DNA of 64,000 bases, taken from Biformimicrobium ophioploci. GTDB taxonomy: Bacteria > Pseudomonadota > Gammaproteobacteria > Pseudomonadales > Cellvibrionaceae. A program made the translations under genes and the position numbers. The stretch covers positions 664,697-728,696 of the forward strand of contig NZ_BSYJ01000003.1 of the NCBI RefSeq assembly GCF_030270605.1, written 5' to 3'. Below the pieces are notes generated by a model that was not told the DNA's origin, did no database searches, and saw only the letters and a list, made by a program, of their open reading frames with translations. Position 1 is the first letter of the stretch. Each line of letters opens with the position of its first letter. Shown piece after piece: positions 56,250-63,609 of the stretch.

Positions 56250-57869
56250 TTGGATCTCGATCGTACCGTTATAGACGTCTTTGGCGAAGCCTGCGCCAAG
56301 TACGCGGATCGACCTGCCTTTACCTGTCTTGGCCACACCCTCACGATTGGTGATATCGACGCGCTCAGTGCCAGGTTTGCAGCCTACCTGCAGAACCACA
56401 CCAGCCTGGAACCGGGCGACCGTATCGCCGTGCAGCTGCCGAATGTGCTGCAGTACCCGGTGGTGGTGTTTGGCGCATTGCGTGCCGGCATGACCGTGGT
56501 CAACACCAACCCGCTTTACACCGCGCGCGAAGTCAAGCACCAGCTGAACGACTCCGGCGCAAAGGCGCTGGTGGTACTGGCGAATATTGCTCCAACTGCG
56601 GCGGAAGTGGTTGCCGAGACTTCGGTCGAGCAGGTGATCGTCACCGAGATTGCTGACCTGCACGCGCCGCTGAAGCGCTTCGTCATCAACAACGTGGCCA
56701 GGCACGTGAAGAAGCTGGTGCCGGAGTTTACTTTCCCGAATCAGGTCAGCTTCACCGCGGCCATGAAGCAGGGCGCCAGTGCCAGCTTCACCCCGGTACA
56801 GGTTTCTCCCGAAGACGTGGCGGTGCTGCAGTACACCGGTGGTACCACGGGCGTTGCCAAGGGCGCGATGCTCACCAACCGTAACCTGGTTGCCAATATG
56901 GAGCAGGTGCGTGAGGCCCTGGCGGGCAATATCCTCGAGGGTGAGGAGCTCTACGTTGCGCCGCTGCCGCTTTATCATATTTATGCGTTCACGATTCACT
57001 GCATGTGCCTGATGGCCACTGGCAACCACAGCCTGCTGATCCCGAACCCGCGCGATATTCCGGCGTTTATCAAGACCCTGAAGGGTGTGCGCTTTACCGG
57101 CTTTGCAGGCCTCAACACCCTGTTCAATGCGCTGTGTCGCGAGCCGGCGTTTCAGGAGCTGGACTTCGGCAAACTGCGTACCACCGTTTCCGGCGGTATG
57201 GCCCTGACCCATGACGCCGCCGAGCGCTGGCAGGAAGTCACCGGCTGTCGTATCAGCGAAGGCTATGGCATGACAGAAACCTCCCCGGTTGTGTCCTTCA
57301 ATCCCGCAGCCGCGATCCAGCTGGGCACTGTCGGCCTGCCGGTTCCGGCAACCGAGGTCAAGGTTGTGGACGAGCAGGGCAACGAGCTGCCGGACAACAC
57401 CCCGGGTGAGCTCTGTGTGCGCGGCCCTCAGGTGATGAAGGGTTACTGGCAGCGTCCGGAAGCCACTGCAGAAATGATCGATGAAGATGGCTGGCTGCAC
57501 ACCGGTGACATGGCCGTGATTCAGGACGACGGTTACATCCGTATCGTCGACCGCAAGAAAGACATGATCATCGTGTCCGGCTTCAACGTCTACCCGAACG
57601 AAGTGGAAGACGTGGTATGCAGCCACGAAGGCGTACTGGAAGCGGCTGCTGTCGGTATCCCGGATGCCAAGAGTGGCGAGGTGGTGAAGCTGTACATCGT
57701 CAAGGCAGACCAGAACCTGACCGAAAAGGATGTCATCGCGCACTGCCGTGAAAACCTCACTGCATACAAGGTGCCGAAATCTGTCGAGTTCAGGGAGGAG
57801 CTGCCGAAGACCAATGTCGGCAAGATCCTGCGCCGCGAGCTGCGCGACGAGGTCGTGACAGAGAGTTGA
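56250..57869 (+). CDS. Long-chain fatty acid--CoA ligase (AMP-binding)
   Basis: A 539-residue adenylate-forming enzyme. The ATP motif is YTGGTTGVAKGAMLT, then EGYGMTETSP and the hinge region GWLHTGDMAVIQDDGYIRIVDRKKD; the catalytic lysine is in LPKTNVGKILRREL. It activates fatty acids for beta-oxidation, with the acyl-CoA dehydrogenase gene upstream. FadD-like sequence, but short- or medium-chain specificity cannot be excluded. It uses a TTG start with GGGAG seven bases upstream. Confidence 0.92.
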   Translation: MDLDRTVIDVFGEACAKYADRPAFTCLGHTLTIGDIDALSARFAAYLQNHTSLEPGDRIAVQLPNVLQYPVVVFGALRAGMTVVNTNPLYTAREVKHQLNDSGAKALVVLANIAPTAAEVVAETSVEQVIVTEIADLHAPLKRFVINNVARHVKKLVPEFTFPNQVSFTAAMKQGASASFTPVQVSPEDVAVLQYTGGTTGVAKGAMLTNRNLVANMEQVREALAGNILEGEELYVAPLPLYHIYAFTIHCMCLMATGNHSLLIPNPRDIPAFIKTLKGVRFTGFAGLNTLFNALCREPAFQELDFGKLRTTVSGGMALTHDAAERWQEVTGCRISEGYGMTETSPVVSFNPAAAIQLGTVGLPVPATEVKVVDEQGNELPDNTPGELCVRGPQVMKGYWQRPEATAEMIDEDGWLHTGDMAVIQDDGYIRIVDRKKDMIIVSGFNVYPNEVEDVVCSHEGVLEAAAVGIPDAKSGEVVKLYIVKADQNLTEKDVIAHCRENLTAYKVPKSVEFREELPKTNVGKILRRELRDEVVTES

Positions 57870-57874
57870 TCAGA

Positions 57875-57899
57875 AAGCCCCGCACTGCGGGGTTTTTTT
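57875..57899 (+). terminator. Rho-independent terminator after acyl-CoA ligase gene
   Basis: The perfect stem CCCCGCA-C-TGCGGGG is followed by seven T, six bases after the stop codon. Confidence 0.9.
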
Positions 57900-57934
57900 G
57901 TTTTTGATCCGGTCTCCAGAACGAAAAGAGAATA

Positions 57935-59176
57935 ATGATCAATTTCCAGAATCGTATTTTTGGCCGCGCCGGCCTGATCCTGCTGGCCATTGCGCAGGTG
58001 CTGTTGCTGGCGTCCTGCTCGAAAGTCAGTGACTGCGCCAGTGGCGCCGTGAAACTGTCCAGGGATTTTGAAGCGGGCCGCTTTAATCAGTGCAAGGTAC
58101 AGCCGGGTTTCCAGTTTGAACTCAAGCTGGTACCCGAAAACAGGCCCATCAACCCGAGCCCGTGGTATGCCTTCCGTGTTGATTCGGAGCTGGACACAGC
58201 GATCAGGGTCAACCTGAATTACACAGACGGCTTCCATCGGTACCTTCCCAAGTTCAGCAGTGACAAGATCAACTGGCAGCCGTTATCCGACAGCCAGATT
58301 GAGGTAGCCGAGGACGGTCGCAGTGCGACGCTGCGCCTGGACGTAAGGAAGGGAAGCCAGTGGGTTGCGGCGCAGCCAATTCTGGATAATGCCAATTACG
58401 ACCGCTGGATGTCCGGACTTCTACAGGGCGCCATTGCGGCGCAGTCCGAGCAAGCCGGAGAGAGCCTGGAGGGCCGTGCAATCAATGCCATTACCGCAGG
58501 TAGCGCTGAAGCCTATGCACCGCGGATATTACTGCTCGGCAGGCAGCACCCCCCGGAAATCACCGGCGCGCTCGCGATGCGTGCCTTTGTAGAGCGCGTA
58601 TTCGAAGGGGATGCGCTGTCCAGGTCGTTCCTGGAACAGTTCCGCGTTGTGGTGATTCCGAATATGAACCCGGATGGTGTGGCCAATGGCAACTGGCGCC
58701 ACAACAGCGGCGGCACTGACCTGAACCGTGACTGGGGCCCGTTTGAGCAACAGGAAACCAGGCAGGTCATCCGTTACCTGGAAAGCCGCTTCGGCGATGC
58801 GCCGGTGTGGGGCATGCTGGACTTCCACTCCACCAAGAAGAATGTGTTGTACACCCAGGCCGATGGCCAGACCATCTTTTCGGACTTTACCCGGCTGTGG
58901 GCCGAGCGCATGAATGCGAGTCCTGCTCCGATCAAATTCGAGCGCGAAGCGACCCACAAGAATAATCTGGCCACCACCAAGACTTATTTTTTCAAGCGCT
59001 ACCAGGTGCCCTCGATCACTTTCGAGCTGGATGATGTTGCGCCGCCGGCAGACATAGTGCCGACCGCGCGCATTGCAGCGGAAACCTACATGTCCTTGTT
59101 ACTTGAGCACAGGGGCAGCCTTGCTGCGGCAGGTGAGCAGGCGGAGACCGAGGCGGTTTCCGCACAGACCGAGTAG
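57935..59176 (+). CDS. M14 family zinc carboxypeptidase, lipoprotein
   Basis: A 413-residue metallocarboxypeptidase. The N-terminus is a lipoprotein signal with lipobox LLASC (Cys near residue 28). The M14 domain has the zinc ligands in GRQHPPEITG and LDFHSTKKN, NPDGVANGNWRHNSGGTDLNRDW for substrate binding, and the catalytic glutamate in TFELDD. Residues 35-150 form a beta-rich N-domain as in cytosolic-carboxypeptidase-like enzymes. It would trim peptides or peptidoglycan stems in the envelope. The integrase gene ends 16 bp downstream on the other strand. Confidence 0.9.
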   Translation: MINFQNRIFGRAGLILLAIAQVLLLASCSKVSDCASGAVKLSRDFEAGRFNQCKVQPGFQFELKLVPENRPINPSPWYAFRVDSELDTAIRVNLNYTDGFHRYLPKFSSDKINWQPLSDSQIEVAEDGRSATLRLDVRKGSQWVAAQPILDNANYDRWMSGLLQGAIAAQSEQAGESLEGRAINAITAGSAEAYAPRILLLGRQHPPEITGALAMRAFVERVFEGDALSRSFLEQFRVVVIPNMNPDGVANGNWRHNSGGTDLNRDWGPFEQQETRQVIRYLESRFGDAPVWGMLDFHSTKKNVLYTQADGQTIFSDFTRLWAERMNASPAPIKFEREATHKNNLATTKTYFFKRYQVPSITFELDDVAPPADIVPTARIAAETYMSLLLEHRGSLAAAGEQAETEAVSAQTE

Positions 59177-59192
59177 GCTGATGCGAGCCCGG

Positions 59193-60164
59193 TTAATCCC
59201 CAACCAGGTCACTCAGGGGGCTGCGCACTGCGTGGCCGCCGCGATTAATGACATGGGTATAGATCTCCGTGGTACGGATATCGGTATGGCCCAGTTGCTC
59301 CTGCACCGTGCGGATATCTGCGCCGCGTTCCAACAGGTGCGTGGCAAACGAATGCCGCAGTGAGTGGCACGAAGCCGGCTTGCGGATGCCGGCGGCGCGT
59401 ACCGCGCGCTTCATCGCCCGCTGCAAAACCTGCTCCGAGATATGATGCCTGCGGCGCTTGCCAGAGCGCGGGTCCGTGCTGAACTGGGCGGCAGGGAACA
59501 GGTATTGCCAGCAGAGCTCAAACGCCCAGCCCGGGTTTTTCCGGGGCAGGGCATAGGGCAGGAACACCCCGCCCCAGCCCGGCTCCCTGCGATCCTGCTC
59601 ATAAAGTGATGTCACTATTGCAATCTGCCGCTCCAGCGCTGCCACCAGCTCCGGCGCGAGCGTGACGATCCGCTGTTTGCGCCCCTTGCCCTCCATAATG
59701 GTGAGGGTAAGGTTCTCGAAATCCACATCCTTCACCCGCAGGCGCACCGTCTCCATCACCCGCAGTCCGGAGCCGTACATCAACGCAGCACACAGCTTGG
59801 TGGCACCCGTAAGCTGCTGAAACAGGCCGCTAACCTCTGTCTTGCTCAGCACCACCGGCAGCTTTTTGGGCGCGCGGGCCCTGGTGAACTCGCCGAAGTC
59901 ACCCACCTCGCGTTTCAGGATCGTCTTGTACAAAAACACTATCGCATTCAGCGCTGTGCGCTGGGTATTCGGGGCCACGTTGCGCTTGATCGCCAGGTAA
60001 GTGAGGTAGCGACGGATGTCCTCTTCAGGCCCGATCTCATCGACACTGCGATAGCCATGAAACCTCAGAAAATCCCGAATCCAGTTGAGATAGGTATCTT
60101 CTGTACGAATACTGTACTGAGTGCCGCGAATTTGATCGCGCACCTGCTTCAAAAATTCCGACAC
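59193..60164 (-). CDS. intI: Integron integrase (tyrosine recombinase IntI)
   Basis: A 323-residue tyrosine recombinase. The catalytic set is visible: Arg135 in GSGLRVME, His267 and Arg270 in SCHSLRHSF, His293 in LGHTD and Tyr302 in EIYTHV. Between the first Arg and the His is the extra segment (about 186-225, with REPGWGGVFLPYALPRKNPGW) that only integron integrases have and that binds folded attC hairpins. It would insert and excise cassettes at the attI and attC sites to its right. It reads away from the array, as usual, and a LexA-like box sits before the start. The gene is intact. Confidence 0.96.
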   Translation of the reverse strand: MSEFLKQVRDQIRGTQYSIRTEDTYLNWIRDFLRFHGYRSVDEIGPEEDIRRYLTYLAIKRNVAPNTQRTALNAIVFLYKTILKREVGDFGEFTRARAPKKLPVVLSKTEVSGLFQQLTGATKLCAALMYGSGLRVMETVRLRVKDVDFENLTLTIMEGKGRKQRIVTLAPELVAALERQIAIVTSLYEQDRREPGWGGVFLPYALPRKNPGWAFELCWQYLFPAAQFSTDPRSGKRRRHHISEQVLQRAMKRAVRAAGIRKPASCHSLRHSFATHLLERGADIRTVQEQLGHTDIRTTEIYTHVINRGGHAVRSPLSDLVGD

Positions 60165-60182
60165 GGGCAGCTTCCTTGCTGA

Positions 60183-60198
60183 CTGTTTATATACACAG
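60183..60198 (-). promoter_or_regulatory. LexA (SOS) box upstream of intI
   Basis: On the minus strand the sequence is CTGTGTATATAAACAG, fitting CTGT-N8-ACAG, in the wider context TACTGT..ACAGTC. It lies 19-34 bp before the intI start codon. SOS control of integrase genes through such a box is known for several integrons, so cassette shuffling is probably induced by DNA damage or conjugation. Confidence 0.8.
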
Positions 60199-60369
60199 TA
60201 TTTTCAGAGTCCCCGTCGGTCAAAGGATAGGGTAGTATTTGAAGTGTTTTTTCGTGCCAGCAACACACCCAAAGCGTGTAAGTTGCTGTAATCAATAAAA
60301 GAACCGGAAGAGCGTAGAATTACCGTCGGACTTTTCGATCACTCCGACGTCTTTGACTGCGTCGCTTCG

Positions 60370-60436
60370 ATTGGATTAATCACGTCACGCCGACGCACAT
60401 GATCGCGTCACCGTGACACTGAATAAGCTGTTAGGC
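60370..60436 (+). other. attI region and junction with first cassette
   Basis: The core GTTAGGC lies at 60430-60436 between intI and the first cassette; recombination occurs between its G and TT. The sequence upstream has no attC structure, as expected for attI. The left limit given here is approximate. The 60165-60486 gap also holds the LexA box and must hold the intI promoter; a cassette promoter (Pc) could not be assigned. Confidence 0.7.
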
Positions 60437-60486
60437 GTTTCCCCTCGTCTAGCGCACTTATTTTTTAAAAGGGGATGGAGCTAAAA

Positions 60487-60852
60487 ATGAAAAAAATAAC
60501 TGGAATAGCTGTTTTGAGTGTATCGTCAATTTTGTTTGGGTGTGTATCTACGCCGGAGCCAAACCCAATTGCGGCGGTTCAACCTGGTGATCATGAACTT
60601 ACGTGTGAATACATGGAAGCGGAGTATAAAGGCAATACTGAGGCTGCGAAGCGTAAAATTGACAAAAATAATGCAAGTGATGCTAAGGATGTCGCGCTCG
60701 GGTTGTTGATTTGGCCTGGTCTGGCTGATTTTAACAATGCTCCTGGCCACGAAGGCAATGCGTTGCTTGATAGAAACGCTCGCCTAAAAAATCTCGCAGA
60801 AGTTCAAAAATGTGATACATCTGGATGGCCGGAACAACCCAAGCGCTACTAA
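60487..60852 (+). CDS. Cassette 1: lipoprotein of unknown function
   Basis: A 121-residue protein with a lipoprotein signal, MKKITGIAVLSVSSILFGC (Cys19), so it would be attached to the envelope. The mature part is hydrophilic with ELTCEYMEAEYKGN, then a short hydrophobic stretch ALGLLIWPGLADF, and three further conserved-looking segments ending in a Cys (EVQKCDTS). I do not recognise the family. GGAG six bases before the second in-frame ATG sets the start; ATG 60475 is an alternative. It is the cassette nearest attI, thus probably the best expressed. Confidence 0.8.
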   Translation: MKKITGIAVLSVSSILFGCVSTPEPNPIAAVQPGDHELTCEYMEAEYKGNTEAAKRKIDKNNASDAKDVALGLLIWPGLADFNNAPGHEGNALLDRNARLKNLAEVQKCDTSGWPEQPKRY

Positions 60853-60856
60853 AAAC

Positions 60857-60976
60857 GCCTAACCAGCGCTTGCAGGGCGACGCCTAAAGCTATGCTTGGT
60901 TTTGTGCCGCTCGCTGCGCTCACATTTTTGCACAAAAACGGCGCGTCGCTTGGCGCGCCTGAAGCGGGCGTTAGGC
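60857..60976 (+). repeat. attC site 1
   Basis: The site begins with GCCTAAC (60857-60863) and ends with GTTAGGC (60970-60976). Inner arms with TTTTGTGC..GCACAAAA fold into the usual imperfect hairpin. The outer core is the reverse complement of the cassette's own first bases (TTAGGC at 60431), confirming the boundary. Confidence 0.9.
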
Positions 60977-60982
60977 GTCTTT

Positions 60983-61456
60983 ATGGCAAAGATCGCGGTA
61001 ATACTGCTAAGCATATTGTTTCCGTGTGCAGTAGTATGTCAGGAGGATACATATATTCTCTTTGATGTAGAGGTGAAGGGGCACAAAAAGAAAACGCCTA
61101 TATGGCTTTCAGTAGAGGGAAGCTATGATCTAGAGCACTTGCGTATTGAGCGCTATTTATTGCCCATAAGGCATGGGATATATTTTCTGGATCATATTGA
61201 TTTTCATGAAAAGATTGCATTCGAAGACCCCATTCTGGAAGGTGGGCAAAAAAAAGGCTCACTGGATCTCAGAGAAAGAAATGGCGTGAAAATAGTACTG
61301 AAAGAGGGATATGTAAATTTTCTCGGGACATTAAAAGTGCATAAAAATAAATATAACAGGCTGGAAATGACGTTTGCCGCTGAGGAGTCATTGGTTAGAA
61401 TTGCCTGTATCATTAATCCTAATATTTTAAACAAAAGAAAGTATGGGTTGTTATGA
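60983..61456 (+). CDS. Cassette 2: exported protein of unknown function
   Basis: A 157-residue protein with an N-terminal signal-like segment (IAVILLSILFPCAVVCQ). The mature part has charged, beta-rich sequence such as FDVEVKGHKKKTPIWLSVEGSYD and LDLRERNGVKIVLKEGYVNFLGTLKV. I do not recognise a family. Its ATG lies 12 bp into the cassette, immediately after the recombination junction, leaving no room for a promoter, so expression depends on transcription entering from upstream. The gene is AT-richer than the chromosome core. Confidence 0.75.
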   Translation: MAKIAVILLSILFPCAVVCQEDTYILFDVEVKGHKKKTPIWLSVEGSYDLEHLRIERYLLPIRHGIYFLDHIDFHEKIAFEDPILEGGQKKGSLDLRERNGVKIVLKEGYVNFLGTLKVHKNKYNRLEMTFAAEESLVRIACIINPNILNKRKYGLL

Positions 61457-61492
61457 TGCAGTCAGACCAAGAATATTCAGTTGACTGCAGCC

Positions 61493-61613
61493 GCCTAACA
61501 AATGAATGAAGGGCGACGCCTAAACCTTTGCTTCACTTTTGTGTTGCTCGCGGGCTCGCAAATTAACACAAAAGTGGCGCGCCGGTGCGGCGCCCCTTAT
61601 CCAAGCGTTATGA
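61493..61613 (+). repeat. attC site 2
   Basis: The site runs from GCCTAAC (61493-61499) to GTTATGA (61607-61613), with inner arms around CACTTTTGTG..CACAAAAGTG. The outer core pairs with the TTAGGC that opens cassette 2. Its inner sequence closely matches attC 5. Confidence 0.9.
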
Positions 61614-62139
61614 AGCGGGGCCTTATTTTTAGGGCCTTATATTTAGTTTCTGCCCCGCTGATGGTTGGCTTTCGCACTTGAGCCGTGAATCGGCAACAAA
61701 CAGCATGGTGCCGTGGCAGGCATCGTGGTTTTTAAGTGCCACCTTCTAGCGTGTGCCTTTCAAGTAGTGAATTGATCGGCAGCAGCATTGACCTGACTAT
61801 CGTGCCTTACCGCCCAGCAGCGCAAAACCAGGCAATGCCAACGTGCCTTCTATAGGCATCGGCAAAGCGGAAACGGTATTCTTGGTTCGGGGAAAGTGCC
61901 ATAGCGGTAGAACGCTAAAGAATAAAAAATGTACAGTGGGGAGGGGCAGAGTTCTTCCCCATTCAAAATAGGCAGTGGCCTCGCTAGCGCTCGGAAGCAC
62001 TCCGTAGCAACTTCAGTCCGCCGCTGTCATAACAAGTGGCTGTAGCCGACGCCATAAGCTTAGCTTCGCTTTGTGTATGGCCTGCGGCCATTTTTACACA
62101 AGCTTCGCTGCGCTATTTATGGCTCGGCTAAGCCAGGCG
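61608..62139. other. Cassette 3: no convincing coding gene
   Basis: A 532-bp cassette from TTATGA to its attC. No plus-strand frame has a plausible length with a start and ribosome site. A 67-codon minus-strand frame at 61797-62000 exists but is not kept in the similar cassette 7. The part from about 61890 on shares blocks with cassette 7 (GGTAGA.CACTAAAGAATA.AAAA, GAGTTCTT.CCCATTC), so the shared element is more probably an RNA or regulatory sequence than a protein. Confidence 0.6.
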
Positions 62140-62145
62140 TTATGA
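62027..62145 (+). repeat. attC site 3
   Basis: The site runs from TCATAAC (62027-62033) to GTTATGA (62139-62145), and its outer core pairs with the TTATGA that opens cassette 3. Arms GCTTAGCTTCGC..GCTTCGCTGCGC and TTGTGTA..TACACAA flank a loop around GGCCTGCGGCC. It is nearly identical to attC 7. Confidence 0.9.
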
Positions 62146-62163
62146 GTCAGCAAGGTCAGAATA

Positions 62164-62481
62164 ATGAGAAGATCTGCAAGCATTGCTGAAGTGAGTCGAA
62201 AGTACGAGGAGTTAAACCGGTCGCTATTGGCCCATCAGATTTCTTCTGGTCTATTCGGCCTTTTAGCACTCATCATGGTGCCTACATCTTTGTTCGCCCC
62301 AGACACTGAGTCGGTATTAGTTGCTTTATTCTCTAGCTTGATTTTCATGCAGGCCCTTAAAGGCAAGAAGGAGTTAAAGAGTTTCAAAGCTGAGTTCCAG
62401 AAAAACCCTAAGTCATATGCAAGGCGTCGCATACCGAAACCAATAATGTACTATGTGTACTTCTGGTACCTCCCACGGTGA
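62164..62481 (+). CDS. Cassette 4: small membrane protein of unknown function
   Basis: A 105-residue protein. A charged N-terminal helix (SIAEVSRKYEELNRSLLAH) is followed by two hydrophobic segments (ISSGLFGLLALIMVPTSLF and VLVALFSSLIFMQAL), then a strongly basic C-terminus. I do not recognise a family. The ATG lies 24 bp into the cassette, after an AAGGTCAG stretch that could serve as weak ribosome site. It ends three bases before its attC. Confidence 0.7.
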   Translation: MRRSASIAEVSRKYEELNRSLLAHQISSGLFGLLALIMVPTSLFAPDTESVLVALFSSLIFMQALKGKKELKSFKAEFQKNPKSYARRRIPKPIMYYVYFWYLPR

Positions 62482-62484
62482 AAC

Positions 62485-62602
62485 TCATAACAAGTTGCGG
62501 CAGACCGACGTCTTACTTTGCGCACTTTTTGCGCAGTCGCTTCGCTCCTATTTTCGCGCAAAAAGTACACAAAGTAAGCCGCCGCTGCGCAAGGCGTTAG
62601 CT
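62485..62602 (+). repeat. attC site 4
   Basis: The site runs from TCATAAC (62485-62491) to GTTAGCT (62596-62602). The outer core pairs with TTATGA at the start of cassette 4. The inner arms (TTACTTTGCGCACTTTTTGCGC / GCGCAAAAAGTACACAAAGTAA) differ from the other six sites, indicating another origin. Confidence 0.88.
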
Positions 62603-62612
62603 TTTTTTGAGT

Positions 62613-62996
62613 ATGGATGGACATAAGAGGTACGGCGGGCGGGTAAGCTCTGGCGGCTCGGGCTTCAGTAAATTTATTGATTTACGAGCGCTGCCCGTAA
62701 TTATTGCATTCTCACTGGGTGTGTATTTGTACCCAGACCGCGCAACAAGAGTTGCAGCGTATGCAATGGCCGGAACAGCAGCGCTCCACTGCATGTTTGG
62801 TTTGCTCGCGGAATATCGGCACCGGCCTGCAATGCTAGGAATGTTGCTTGTGTCGGGGGTGAGTACGGCAGTAGCCTTCTGGCTCCCGTTAGAGTTCTTC
62901 CGTGGGCCTGACTTGCTGATCATTTATAATGCAGTCATCGTCGGCTTGGTCTGGTTTCAATGGGTTAAGTCCAGGAAAAAGCTAACCAGTGAATGA
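62613..62996 (+). CDS. Cassette 5: multi-helix membrane protein of unknown function
   Basis: A 127-residue protein with four hydrophobic segments: ALPVIIAFSLGVYLY, VAAYAMAGTAALHCMFGLL, AMLGMLLVSGVSTAVAFWL and LLIIYNAVIVGLVWF, with short charged ends, so an inner membrane protein. I do not recognise a family. The ATG at 62613 has only a weak ribosome site; a TTG two codons earlier is possible. Its stop codon lies inside attC 5, whose outer core starts 17 bases before it, so attC provides the C-terminus (KLTSE). Confidence 0.7.
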   Translation: MDGHKRYGGRVSSGGSGFSKFIDLRALPVIIAFSLGVYLYPDRATRVAAYAMAGTAALHCMFGLLAEYRHRPAMLGMLLVSGVSTAVAFWLPLEFFRGPDLLIIYNAVIVGLVWFQWVKSRKKLTSE

Positions 62997-63102
62997 AGGA
63001 CGACGCCTTACGCTTTGCTTCACTTTTGTGTTGCTCGCGGGGCTCGCAAAGTAACACAAAAGTGTGCGCGCTCGCGTGGCGCGCCTTATCCAGGCGTTAT
63101 GG
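62980..63102 (+). repeat. attC site 5
   Basis: The site runs from AGCTAAC (62980-62986) to GTTATGG (63096-63102). AGCTAAC pairs with the TTAGCT that opens cassette 5; because this sequence differs from the other cassettes, the match is strong proof of the cassette unit. Inner arms are close to attC 2. Confidence 0.9.
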
Positions 63103-63120
63103 CTCTCTGAACTAAAAAAA

Positions 63121-63495
63121 ATGAAAAAAATAGCAATTTTTATCGTTGTCTTGGTCTCGGGTTGCTCCAATTTCACGGTGAGTACCAATCTCGGCCCGTA
63201 TGCCAATACAGCTGTTAAATCGGGCTCGGTTAAAGAGTACTCTCAAGAGGAAATCGGCAAGTATGATGCCACTCCTCTTGGCTATGTTGAGGCTGCATTC
63301 TGTCAGGATAAGGCCTCAGACCCACGTCCATCAAAGTCGGGCCTCGTGAAAACGCTCAAAGCAAGGGCTTCAGATCGTGGTGGAAATGGGATTGTTGTAG
63401 AGCAGTGCCAGTCATTTGGCGCTGAGGCGTGTTACAAGTACATGGAGTGCCGGGCACTAGCGTATAAAGTGCCATATAAGCGGTCCATGCCATAA
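63121..63495 (+). CDS. Cassette 6: RcsF-like lipoprotein
   Basis: A 124-residue lipoprotein with signal MKKIAIFIVVLVSGC (Cys15). The mature part resembles the signalling domain of RcsF: a Cys in VEAAFCQDKA, LKARASDRGGNGIVVEQC, then CYKYMEC and an ending in ALAYK, giving four cysteines in RcsF-like spacing for two disulfides. In enterobacteria RcsF is an outer-membrane sensor of envelope damage for the Rcs phosphorelay; no Rcs kinase genes are in the window. The match is by pattern and needs a structure-based search. The stop is inside attC 6. Confidence 0.7.
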   Translation: MKKIAIFIVVLVSGCSNFTVSTNLGPYANTAVKSGSVKEYSQEEIGKYDATPLGYVEAAFCQDKASDPRPSKSGLVKTLKARASDRGGNGIVVEQCQSFGAEACYKYMECRALAYKVPYKRSMP

Positions 63496-63609
63496 CAAAT
63501 GGCTGCAGCCGACTCCATAAGCTTTGCTTCGCTTTTGTGATGTTCGCTGCGCTCACATTTTTACACAAAAGCTCTGCGTCGCTATGTCGCGCTGAGCCAG
63601 GCGTTATGA
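63490..63609 (+). repeat. attC site 6
   Basis: The site runs from CCATAAC (63490-63496) to GTTATGA (63603-63609). CCATAAC pairs with the TTATGG that opens cassette 6. The inner sequence is related to attC 3 and attC 7 (GGCTGCAGCCGAC, CATAAGCTT) but more diverged. Confidence 0.9.

Noticed and set aside
56208..57743. 511-codon minus-strand frame opposite the acyl-CoA ligase gene
   Set aside because: The same codon-bias artefact; the plus-strand protein has all AMP-binding motifs.
61797..62000. 67-codon minus-strand frame in cassette 3 as a gene
   Set aside because: There is no clear ribosome site, and the homologous part of cassette 7 is interrupted by stop codons in the same frame.
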